Origin: Psococerastis gibbosa
Lineage: Eukaryota > Arthropoda > Insecta > Psocodea > Psocidae
Reading direction: 5' to 3'
DNA: 64,000 nucleotides
Assembly (NCBI GenBank): GCA_963971405.1
Contig: OZ020486.1
Coordinates: 32,325,419 to 32,389,418 of the forward strand
The notes under the pieces are model-generated. The model did no database searches, had not been told where the DNA came from, and was given only the letters and a program-made list of their open reading frames with translations. Below are positions 55,142 through 64,000 of this stretch, one piece after another; the stretch's first letter is position 1; the number at the start of each line of letters is the position of its first letter. The position numbers were made by a program, and so were the translations under genes.

Positions 55142-55435
55142 GGCTCGGTACACACACGGTACATACATCATACACGGTCGCAAGTTGCTTGCGTTTTTTT
55201 TTTATAGTGGCCATAGGGCTTATTGAATGGTTGGTAGGCTGGTGCAAAACCACAGAGTCTACTTAAGAAGATTTCTATGGGTGGCGTGTCGTGGGTAAAA
55301 CCGTGCACTTTCGTTCGGTCGGCTTCACGCTAGCTTCAGAAATCGACAAGAAATCTTCTGCTAGCCCTATAGAGCCTACAATGAAAAAAGCCTTCGGCAA
55401 CTAACGACCGCAGACTCGTCGTGTGCACCGAGCCT
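55142..55435. mobile_element. MITE with GGCTCGGTACACAC termini, copy 2
   Basis: Starts GGCTCGGTACACACAC and ends GTGTGCACCGAGCC. The interior matches 42036-42272 ('gcttcagaaatcgacaagaaatctt', 'gctagccctata'). Confidence 0.7.
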
Positions 55436-56099
55436 TAGCCCAGCCAGTGAATGTTTCCCTACGTTACGAAAGCATTCTCTCAGCTTTAGACAGCTGTTGA
55501 TAGGGTGACCAGACGTTATCAGAGTAATGAGTATTCCACTGCGTATATCATGATATTGGCTTATGGCAAAAATGTTGTACCTGTCTATTTCCAAAAGACC
55601 AGGGCGTTTTTAATGTGCTTCGGTTAAATGTCGTTCAGAAAAAGGCATAAACAACGTAAGTAGGCCCTCATCCGTTGAGTTATGCCAGAGCATAACCAGA
55701 AATATTTTTAGAGGAAACTGGGAAGAAAAAACTACCTAAGGCATCATTAAGACCTGAGACCATGAACCTGGCGCCCTTATAATGTAGGTGACGACTTCTT
55801 TTGTCCAAATAATCTTGCCGTTATCTGCTGTGTTGTTTACATATTGTACGTAACTTGCACGTATAGGCCCTTTCACTCGTCTATCTTAGCTTTGTCTATA
55901 GTAGTGTTGTGCTCTAGCTGCCAAGTTGACGGTAAAAGCATAGACCTATAGTTAGGCCAATGTAAGACATTTACCTTGCCTAGCTTTCTGTGCACGAATC
56001 GATCCCCCCTTAAGAAAATTGTTTAATTATGTATAAATAACAGGTATGAGTGAACCTGTACCTACATGCTTTCCAATTTGTCAATTAGTGTAATAGAGT

Positions 56100-56618
56100 C
56101 TTAGGGACATTTCATCTAACTTACCTAATTGAGACGGCGACCAAAACTTCCTGAAAACATTTCATTTCATGACCCCCTGAGCCTAAAATAATTTTGATGA
56201 AACTTGGCATAAAAATTATTTATCATACAAATGCCAACCAGCTAGATCCTCCATTTTGTTCCAAGATGGAGGGCAATCAAAAACTTAAAAACATCATAGA
56301 TATGACGAAAAACCTGTATTTTTATCTACGACCATGATAATTAACGCTTTTTACGACAAATCAACGATTTGAAAATGGCGGCCAGTCAGCGTGAAGATAA
56401 TCTGATATTATACTTATACTTGCACAAAAGTTTATCATCGACTATATGGCGTTTAAAAGGGGGGGAAAGCAGGGTCGGCGGTTGTGCGAAATATGGTCTA
56501 GTATACTTTGCTAGTGCAATGTTAGACTATCATTTATAAGGGAAGAACCGCGCCGAGAAGTCGCGGTGCTTTTATGAAATCTCCCTACACCAGATCGGCC
56601 AAAGCCGAAATGGCTTTT
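56100..56618. repeat. Interspersed repeat ending in 'CTACACC.GATCGGCC', copy 3
   Basis: Contains 'attgagacggcgacca', 'ttttgatgaaacttggcataaaaat', 'acgacaaatcaacgattt' and the end 'ctccctacaccagatcggccaaagccgaaatgg'. This is the fullest of the three copies. Confidence 0.55.
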
Positions 56619-56649
56619 TTTTACATTAAGAACGACTACCTACAGTCAG

Positions 56650-56818
56650 GACATGTTGAGTAGTAGTACAGACTCCACCCGAAAGGTGGTTGGTTCGAGT
56701 CCCACACATGCTACATTTTCTGGCCATGTAAAGCAGGCGGTCCCGAGTCTTCCTAGTTGAGTGTAAGAGAGGACTTTATAACCCTAACTCCGCTAGGCTG
56801 GCTTAGTAATAGATCAAA
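56650..56818 (+). repeat. tRNA-derived SINE, family 1
   Basis: A tRNA-like head with 'gtagtacagactcc', then GGTTCGAGTCCCACAC (a perfect Pol III B box) at about 56690-56705. The body and 3' end are the same as 48262-48415. Confidence 0.65.
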
Positions 56819-56869
56819 AAAAGTCAATACTTATTTATTTACAGTAGGCCTATATGTACATAGAAAATG

Positions 56870-57090
56870 AATTTTTAACAAAATGTTGGGTTTTTTTTTT
56901 TAGTTTTTGAGGTGTAAACCCCCCAATTGAGTTAGTCCAATACACAAAAAATATGAATTTTATGAACCTATGCTTATTTATTCCGAATTTTATCAAAATC
57001 CATCCAGTATCATAGTTCCCCCCACAAATCGACGGACACAGACCAACAGACAGGCAAATCTCGAAATCGATAATCATCATAAGTCTTCAA
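56870..57090 (+). repeat. GACA-containing TIR repeat, partial copy
   Basis: Matches the right part of the family from 'gtttttgaggtgtaaaccccccaattgagttag' to the shortened 'acagacaggcaaatctcgaaatcg'. The right terminus is degenerate. Confidence 0.5.
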
Positions 57091-57099
57091 AGCCGCGGT

Positions 57100-58160
57100 T
57101 CAATCCCCGATAAAAAAAAAAAAACTACATCCTTGCACTATAGTCTATCTCTTTTTATTTAGGAGTTGTAAGTGCCAACTGCAAAATAAATGTTATGCAA
57201 TCAATGTACCAGCATTTCTGTCGAGGAGCATGCGCATTGCTATTTCCCGGCTCGCGCCTTTTTCGAAATTTTACGTCAATACACATATTTTTATTACCGT
57301 TTTTTTATTCATTTATCTATTTAACATTGTCATTAAAACATTAAACAATCTGAAACGATAACAAAAATAATATTGTATGCACAGTAAAGGAAATGAAAAA
57401 CGATAAAGGACAATAGCATTTAGAACCCAACATTACTTATTTTGCATTCCGGGTAATGTTTTATATTTCGATTTGTAACTTCACATGCAGTATTGTAAAT
57501 TTCTTCCGATTCAGCGATGCTTTAAGAGTGGTTAGTCAACATGAATAAATTGTTTGATTTATTGGGCATAAGCCATGTGCAACCTATTTAATTAGAAGTT
57601 TCCGATGTCTACTTAGACCTAGTAGTCCAGTACAGTAGTTCATAATAAGCTACTATGTTGTCATTTTGCATATACACATTTTTGTCTCTGGCTAGGTTTA
57701 TAGGTATCGCAGTCAATGATTGGCCTAAATGTGAATTAGTCGCGTTATTTATACGATTAATTGGCTTTCAGGATTTAGTTGGTAGAGAACTAGACTATGA
57801 AAATTCAATTAATGATCGCAATAAAACGCAATGGGCACCGTACCTACCTACCGCTACCATCTTAATTATTAGAAAAAACGCAGCTACCGGTCATGGTGCT
57901 GACGAAAACACTCCTCGTAAAGTAGTGGATATGAGAGAGGATTCATATCATTTTTTTTTCATTTACAGGCCTCTCGGTAGGTCTAGTTGATAATTAATTC
58001 AGTTACCTACTATATATTAGTTTTGGGGACTATTTTTGAAAAAGAGAGACCGAATTTCGCCTGGCTTGGGTCCAGTCAACCCTATAATGGGTTCAACAGA
58101 AGGGAAACTAACGGCCTTCAGGTCTAGACCTCACAGGGTGGGAACTACTCCCAAATGAAC
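57100..58160. other. Non-annotated stretch, one unassigned open frame
   Basis: An open frame at 57655-57990 (+, 111 codons) has no recognisable domain and no convincing splice support; it is probably chance. Nothing else is recognisable. Confidence 0.4.
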
Positions 58161-58164
58161 TATA

Positions 58165-58350
58165 TAGGGACATTTAACATTAGGCTAGCAAGGTGGTAGT
58201 GTTCTCATGCACTGTTGCGAGTCTCTACAAGCCATGCGATCGGAGACGTGCCGTAACTCAGCACAACTATTGATTTACTGATTGAGGTGACTGAGGACTG
58301 AGGAGGTCAATCAGATACATTCATTTAATTAATTGTTTGTACGCGATTTA
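58165..58350 (+). repeat. tRNA-derived SINE, family 2, second copy
   Basis: Same block order as 54958-55130: an A-box-like 'tagcaaggtggtagtg', 'gcgagtctctacaagccatgcg', 'ccgtaactcagcaca' and 'cattcatttaattaattgtttgt'. Confidence 0.5.
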
Positions 58351-58435
58351 CCTTTAAAAGAAAACTTAGGTTGGCTTATATGTCAGGGCCTGTAGAGTAG
58401 TGGTACAGACTATATAGCTTTCCAATGGTTGGGCA

Positions 58436-58610
58436 GATGGCCGTGCCCAGGGGGATGGTCCATGGGGTCCGGACCCCCCCCCCCCCCAAATGAATTTTTG
58501 TAGGTAAACATGTATGGTTTCAAGAATTTATCCATTAATTCATTAATAAATTACGAAAAAAATGTATAGCCCCCCCCCCCTCCCGAAATCAAAACCTGGG
58601 CACGGCCTTG
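58436..58610. mobile_element. hAT-like MITE (CAAGGCCGTGCCCAGG family)
   Basis: Left end ATGGCCGTGCCCAGG, right end CCTGGGCACGGCCTTG, with two oligo-C tracts inside. The middle matches 28442-28626 and the inverse of 49966-50131. The flanking duplication is degenerate. Confidence 0.65.
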
Positions 58611-60870
58611 TTTGCGCAGTAGAGGGGAAAAGAAAATGAGCGGGCTACATGCCTTCCCCAAGTATAATCTAGGTGCTTATCATGATAAAGCATGGCTTCA
58701 TTTTCGGGGAGCCTTTAAATGACCGATTCTTGATTAACACTATATATAATTAGCTACAATAAGCTACAAAAACTTCCTTACAGGCCCAAGAAGACCAAGA
58801 AGTGTCCAAGAAGCAGATCTACTTAAACTAGTACTGTATATCGACTAAGAGAGCAGCGCCCATCAAATAATTTTCGACATTGGCCTATAACTGCACTTTT
58901 CACTTCCATGCAGCTACGGTATACCTATCCTGTTTTCATCAGTTTCAGCCCTGCCTTAAATAATCATGGCTAGATATAGAGGGATCCTAGTTCAGTCCTC
59001 GCCCTCTTGTACGTGTATAGCCGATGGTAACAATATAAAATTATAAATCAATATAGGGAATTTTACCTATCGGCATGAAAACTAGTGCCGGAATCCAAGA
59101 CTCTGTGGCTTATTATCATGGATATCGTTACTCCTTGCATGAAGCCAGCATCGCTAAACGTGAGTATCATTTTTATTTCCAATTACCGGTATAGGCCTAT
59201 AATAGTTTATTTATTACTCCATTGCGATTGTCTGATGTCCTTAGCGATAGGAGAAAATGTCATATGATATGTGGGGTGAACTCTCACATAGGCTATACAG
59301 TACGCTACGAGATCTTGCTGAGATTTTAGTTAATTCGAGTTCGACTTAGTCCGGTGTATATTGTGATTTATGAAGCCAAAGTTCAAAACAGATTAGCCAT
59401 TGTTAACTGAGATACAGTATATATAAATAGATATAATCCTTATAAACCTTGTTAAGTTATATAACTTCTTAACTTACTGCTCATAATGATGACAGGCAGG
59501 TAGCAAACAGGTTCACCTGCTTTGTAAAAGTTCAATAGGTGTCGGTGCCGTATTCCAATAAGCCAAGTTAAAACTAAAACACTTACCTACGCATTTCTGT
59601 TTGTGTTATCTTAATTATTATTTTTAATTGCAAGCAATCACAAAGTTTGAAATTAAGTGTGTATCACGCATTCACTCGAAAACATGGAATACAATAAATA
59701 GGTAGTTAGGAATATGAAGTAATAATAAAATATGTCGAAACAAAATATGTATCCATATGCTTGTATAATTGTTCGGGCAAAATTTAATGTGGTAATTATT
59801 ATGAAAACAGAAAACTTTCAACTTTTAAATTTGCCGCCAAAATGTCCAGCTTCCAGAGCGCATGACAGTAGATTCAGATATTTTGTCGTCTGCACTCTGC
59901 ATTTATTATTTATGTTTGTAAAAGACCCACCTGTTTTATTATGTATATTGGTTTTATTTTATAGTTTATTTGTAGTTTATACCAATGTCATCACGTAATA
60001 ATTTAGAATGTTGAAGGGGAGGAGGGCTCCTAAATGCAAATGCTTCCTTCTATATTGCTTTTCTTAAAAAGTAGCATATGCAACTGCCCTCCAAATTGGT
60101 ATGTAGCATTCATATTAGAGGTTATGTTTAGTCTTAAGAATTACTCTCTCTCTCTCTCTCTCTCCCAGTGTGTCAGATTCTTCGAGACTTCATTTATTAT
60201 TATAATTCGAAATAAGATAGCAGAAAAGCTAAATCTACGCTCAACTTACAAGGTCGTTCTTTAACTTTTAAGCTACTAGCCTATCCTATTATACTGTACC
60301 CTAGCCAAGGTTACCAAACCAAAGGGTACAGCATTTATTTTTTAGTGTGCCATATATTGCTTTTAGACCCGTAATCACCTTTAAGGCAGAAGGCTACACC
60401 GTAAATACATATTTCTCTTATTATTTGTATTTTTTTTTCTTTCAAGAAAACGATTTGTCTAAGACTTAAACCGATAATTGTTTTCTTAGACTTAGACTCA
60501 AAATTGCTGCATTTATTGCTCTAAATGCCCCTAGACTTCTTACATTTTTCGATAGGTTAACTCATTTGACCTTAAATTTTGTTATGTTAAAAAATATTAG
60601 ATTGATTTGACTAAGATTGCAAAGTTAGTTGTTGATGACTAGACAACTCATTAAGGCATTCTAGATAATGGTTTCATGTTATGATATTGCAAGCATTATT
60701 TCCTGTCATCAATGTGCTTTTATGTCGTCCTTATGCTTATAGTCCTAAAACGTAGACAAATAATCTTTCCTTTACCCACCACGGAGGACAAATAAAAACA
60801 AAAGCAATAGTTTCGTGCGAAAGCACACGTTAAATGCACTTCGATGGTAATTATATTGTAATGTAATGTG
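58611..60870. other. AT-rich spacer with a (CT)n microsatellite, no gene seen
   Basis: A (CT)n tract of about 11 units lies at 60144-60165. The remaining open frames are short and lack any family signature. No repeats shared with the rest of the window were noticed. Confidence 0.5.
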
Positions 60871-62079
60871 TGTTAAAAAACTATAATTAATAATTCAAGT
60901 TCACAATTTTTCATTTATTAAAGCAAAACGTTAGCGATAATTTCAAAACATTCAGGTTGACTTCTTTTGTTTTATTTCTCTTCTTTTTTCGAACGTATAC
61001 AAAACCCAGTAGCGCAGGGACATCCTTCCACCAAAGAAGGTATCTTCTTTTCGCTTAAACGTAGTCGGCCAGCAGGCAAAACACGCGTCCTCGGCTGGTC
61101 ACTGGGGGACGGGGGTCAGGCATAACTTCTTCCTTCTGAGTAGATTCATCCTCCGGTTTTAGTATGTTTTCTGTCTTCTTCTTCTTCTCATCATCATCAT
61201 CATCGTCATGAAAATCATCATCCTCCTCATCAAGATCATCATCATCATCATCATCAAGGACATCATCGTCGTCATCAAGATCAATATCATCATCCTCATC
61301 AAGGTCATCGTCGTCGTCGTCATCAAGATCAATATCATCATCGTCAACATCATCATCATGTTCAATATCATCATCATCTGTCTGTCGCCCTCGTCCAGAG
61401 CACATAATGGTCCCATGTCTTCCAGAACATCCCCTGCAGGACACTTGGGCCACACAATCGTTGGCTTTGTGATTAAGTTCTGTGCAAAATAAAGGGGCCC
61501 GCTTTTTCATCAAAATCAATTTCTCATCGAATTTTATTAGTTCTATTTTGGGCAGTTTTAGATTGCATTTCCCGTCGCTTAGATTACCCTTACACAATCC
61601 AGTAAGGTTAACTTCCCTTGAGCAACAACTCATTATCTTCTCTTGGCAATCATTGGCACATTCATTCTCGCTACATACAGTATATCGTCACTAACTCATC
61701 AGAAACAAGCAAATTCACAATATTCTCGTCTAATTTAACTAGTTCTTTGCCTCTCATCGCAATTGAGTGGGTTTTTATTCCAAACTCTTCCCATTTCTCA
61801 TCGTCATAGGCTAAATCTGCGTCCCGAATGGCTTTGGTTATCATCATTCGTAAGGCCCCTCTCTTTTTTCTCAAACAATTAAGACTTGCCGTTCCGTCCA
61901 TGGATGTCCTTTGTCACGGTCGCCACTTGTTAAAAAACTATAATTAATAATTCAAGTTCACAATTTTTCATTTATTAAAGCAAAACGTTAGCGATAATTT
62001 CAAAACATTAAGGTTGACTTCTTTTGTTTTCTTTCTCTTCTTTTTTCGAACGTATACAAAGCCCAGTAGTGCAGCGACA
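60871..62079 (-). mobile_element. Complete small BEL/Pao-like LTR retrotransposon (non-autonomous)
   Basis: Direct repeats 60871-61022 and 61928-62079 are each 152 bp, differ at only 5 positions and have TG...CA ends. Perfect 5 bp duplications ATGTG flank the whole (60866-60870 and 62080-62084). Read on the minus strand, the right repeat is the 5' LTR. Two bases after it comes TGGCGACCGTGACA, a primer-binding-site-like stretch, and a purine-rich GGTGGAAGGA precedes the 3' LTR. Only a decayed gag lies between; protease, RT, RNase H and integrase are absent. The whole is 1209 bp, so it must have been moved by enzymes supplied in trans. Confidence 0.88.
61055..61901 (-). pseudogene. Decayed BEL/Pao-type gag with zinc knuckle and Asp-rich tail
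   Basis: ATG at 61901 opens 26 bases after the 5' LTR. The first frame (to 61671) has a gag-like Lys/Leu-rich helical start ending near LLVSDE. The next frame (61633-61055) continues with a typical LKLPKIELIKFD block, then a zinc-knuckle array (C..C-type, with CRGCSGRHGTIMC), then a very acidic tract of Asp and Glu coded by GAT/GAC repeats, and a stop at 61055. One frameshift near 61680 joins the two frames. The LKLPK...F block and CRxCxGRH knuckle are BEL/Pao marks. The Asp tract is probably an expanded microsatellite. Not functional as it stands. Confidence 0.7.
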
Positions 62080-62084
62080 ATGTG

Positions 62085-63032
62085 CATAATTATTATGATT
62101 GATTGATTGGCGTCACAATAAAAATATTAACGACCCGTCAAGGCTGTTGTAAGTTGCAATAGAAATGTGATTTCCCTGAAAAATATAGGGTAGACAATTC
62201 CTTCAGCTTCCTCATAATCACGGACTTAAATTCCGAAAAATCTATATTAGTAACGCTACTGGGCATGAAGTATTATTACATAGAATAATATTTACTATTA
62301 TTATTGTATTATTACAATACAAAATTAAAGACTTTGGGAGGGAAGCAATAGACTTCCTCAGCCTGCATCTGGAGCCTGGGCAAACCTAACCGTTGGGCAT
62401 TTCTGGTATTATGGGAATGAACTCTGGGAATAGTTACATATTAACTATTACCACCATCCATACCTACCTTCAGCCTAAAGGGGGCTGGGGGAAACAAAAA
62501 CTACATTATAATAAACATTTTAATAGTGCTATGATGACCAATCACAGCTCATTACGTCCTATGGCCTAAGGGTGAGCGTGACATTAGAGAAATGACTCCT
62601 TGCCGGACTGCCATGATACAATTTTTAATTAATAAGGGTGCGCGGCAGAATAACCAACCCCCATAGGTTTCGAATGGTATTTGAACTTATAATGGATGCC
62701 TGTATTACCTAGAAGGATTAGAAGAAGATGACCTGCAATTATGTTTGCAGAAAGACGAATGGCAAGAGTACCTGGACGAATAATATTGAGCCTCCATTGT
62801 ACATGCTACAACTGAAATTTATGCCTCAAATTACTTTCGATTGGCAGGACAACCATGTTTTAATATTTAACTGATTAGTAACTAGTTTTATTCCTGCTTC
62901 TATAGGTGTTTACTTATACAACTTATAGAAAAGGAAAAGAATAATTTATCCTTAATAGGCAATAATTACTTTTTTTACCTATATACCTTTTGTCTTGCCG
63001 GTTGCTAAATTTGATCTACATGTTTTTTCTAG
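62085..63032. other. Spacer or intron before the last gene, nothing recognised
   Basis: No repeat shared with the rest of the window and no coding similarity. It may be the intron upstream of the exon at 63033, since that exon starts right after a TTTTTTCTAG acceptor. Confidence 0.4.
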
Positions 63033-63049
63033 GTGGGATTCTCATCAAA

Positions 63050-64000
63050 ATGAATGGAGCCCGGAGGGTAATTATTTTCTGTCTTCTGACCGCTGTGCTT
63101 CCTACAATACTCATTATAATTCCTTTGTATCTGAGGAACCGTGTCTTCAATGATGTGGTGTATGAAGTTGCTGAGTCGGATGTTCTTGAGCTTGGCGACG
63201 ATATCTCTACTGTCTTCTGCCAGGTAACTTATTTATATTAGTACATTTATGTAAAGGTAAATTAGAGATAGTCATCGGGGAGATACTAATGATTTCTGTG
63301 CGGAATCCACGAAATAAAACACTTGAGAATTATGTTTAGCATAGTCGAAGAGAAGGTAACGACAATTATGTACTTTAAGCGCATATGAGATGGACAATTT
63401 GAACTGACTAAATAGATCTGAGTTCGTTTACTCTGTAAATTTCGAAACTGAAAATGACCTCGAAATAATATGAATTTAATCGTCCTTATTAATAAGCGTA
63501 CATAATGTAGAATCATAAAGGAATGAGATTGGCTTGGAGATGAAATTCTAGATTTCCTGGCCCGTAAACTTTCCTGTGGTCTCACGCACCTCTTCACCAC
63601 AACAGGATTTGTATAAAATGAGGCATAAAGAAGGATCGGTTTAGTTTTTAAAAAAAATCTTGGTTTTGTGTAACATTGTTGTATACAACATAGTAGCATA
63701 ACCAGAAATTGTATATTGTAGTATTAATTGTTTAATGACTCTGCTATCAGGTTAATTAATTATTCGCTGCCACATTCTTCCTTATAAACAATAACTTGTA
63801 AATCCTTCATGTGGGTATGGAGGGTGACCTTATAGTTGCTATGCGAGTTAGAGAAGAAAGAAGTCACAACCGATTTACTTATGACCTGTTTTACGATGAT
63901 TTCCTTCCAGGATCACACACTCAAGATGAATTCGACTTTCAGCGCTTACCAGGTATACAATAAACCTGAAATCAACAATACACGGAAGCATATCCGATTA
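63050..64000 (+). CDS. Conserved arthropod membrane protein, 5' part (runs off the window)
   Basis: Exon 63033-63223 follows an acceptor at 63031-63032 and has its first ATG at 63050, giving 58 residues. The second exon runs from 63911 to the window edge in phase 0 (30 residues seen). The first residues MNGARRVIIF lead into a transmembrane helix at about 8-27. Outside it come an acidic EVAESDVLELGDDIS stretch and VFCQDHTLKMNSTFSAYQ, then TRKHIRL at the edge. The pattern (short cytosolic start, one helix, luminal part with N-S-T) is that of a type II membrane protein, and I remember a similar start in conserved insect proteins without a settled name. A relation to APD-type RING ligases is possible but cannot be tested on this fragment. 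Confidence 0.75.

Noticed and set aside
56690-56705. Perfect Pol III B box (GGTTCGAGTCC) suggesting a tRNA gene
   Set aside because: No acceptor stem or anticodon arm can be folded, and the same sequence recurs with a shared body at 41785 and 48262, so it is a SINE.
57655-57990. 111-codon open frame on the + strand
   Set aside because: No recognisable domain, no clear splice partner and no neighbour it would fit. Kept as unassigned.
61159-61492. Open frames on both strands across the GAT/GAC tract (Met-rich and Ile-rich proteins)
   Set aside because: They are frame shadows of a trinucleotide repeat. Only the minus frame joined to the zinc knuckle has family support.

Overview
This window looks like nuclear DNA from a transposon-rich arthropod. 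I see GT-AG introns of several hundred bases to several kilobases, an AT-rich background, no operons, a secreted GH18 chitinase-like gene, and Jockey-, BEL/Pao-, mariner-, hAT-, piggyBac- and P-element-like debris. I cannot name the species; an insect or other arthropod with a large genome fits best.

The gene models were rebuilt by hand from splice sites, reading phase and protein similarity. (1) 3643-12296, + strand: an eight-exon, 422-residue chitinase-like protein with a signal peptide whose catalytic motif is destroyed (Asp to Asn and Glu to Gln). (2) 27794-15976, - strand: a six-exon, 323-residue TMEM68-type ER acyltransferase with its His/Asp motif intact. A candidate bidirectional promoter (CRE, GC box, NRF1-like site) lies upstream, and a broken THAP-like reading frame runs the other way. 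(3) 35578-44182 and about 48776-54204, + strand: two tandem copies of ASCC1 (KH domain plus 2H-phosphoesterase-like domain). The first is complete (349 residues); the first exon of the second is uncertain. (4) 63050 to the right edge: the 5' part of a conserved membrane protein gene that runs out of the window.

Most of the rest is mobile DNA. The clearest cases are: a complete 1.2 kb LTR element at 60871-62079 with 152 bp LTRs, a 5 bp target duplication, a primer-binding-site-like stretch and a decayed BEL/Pao-type gag ending in an Asp-rich tract; a degenerate P-element/THAP9-like transposon of about 3.05 kb at 31179-34228 with 21 bp inverted repeats; several hAT-like elements with 7-9 bp target duplications; piggyBac-like TTAA palindromes; LINE 3' ends; tRNA-like SINEs; and a family of long palindromic MITEs that sit inside one another and share a GACGTGGTAGCAG core although their termini differ.

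The genes do not form a pathway. They are a secreted lectin-like or growth-factor-like chitinase relative, a lipid-synthesis enzyme, a nucleic-acid-binding repair/transcription cofactor in two copies, and a membrane protein. No CRISPR array, rRNA gene or convincing tRNA gene was seen.
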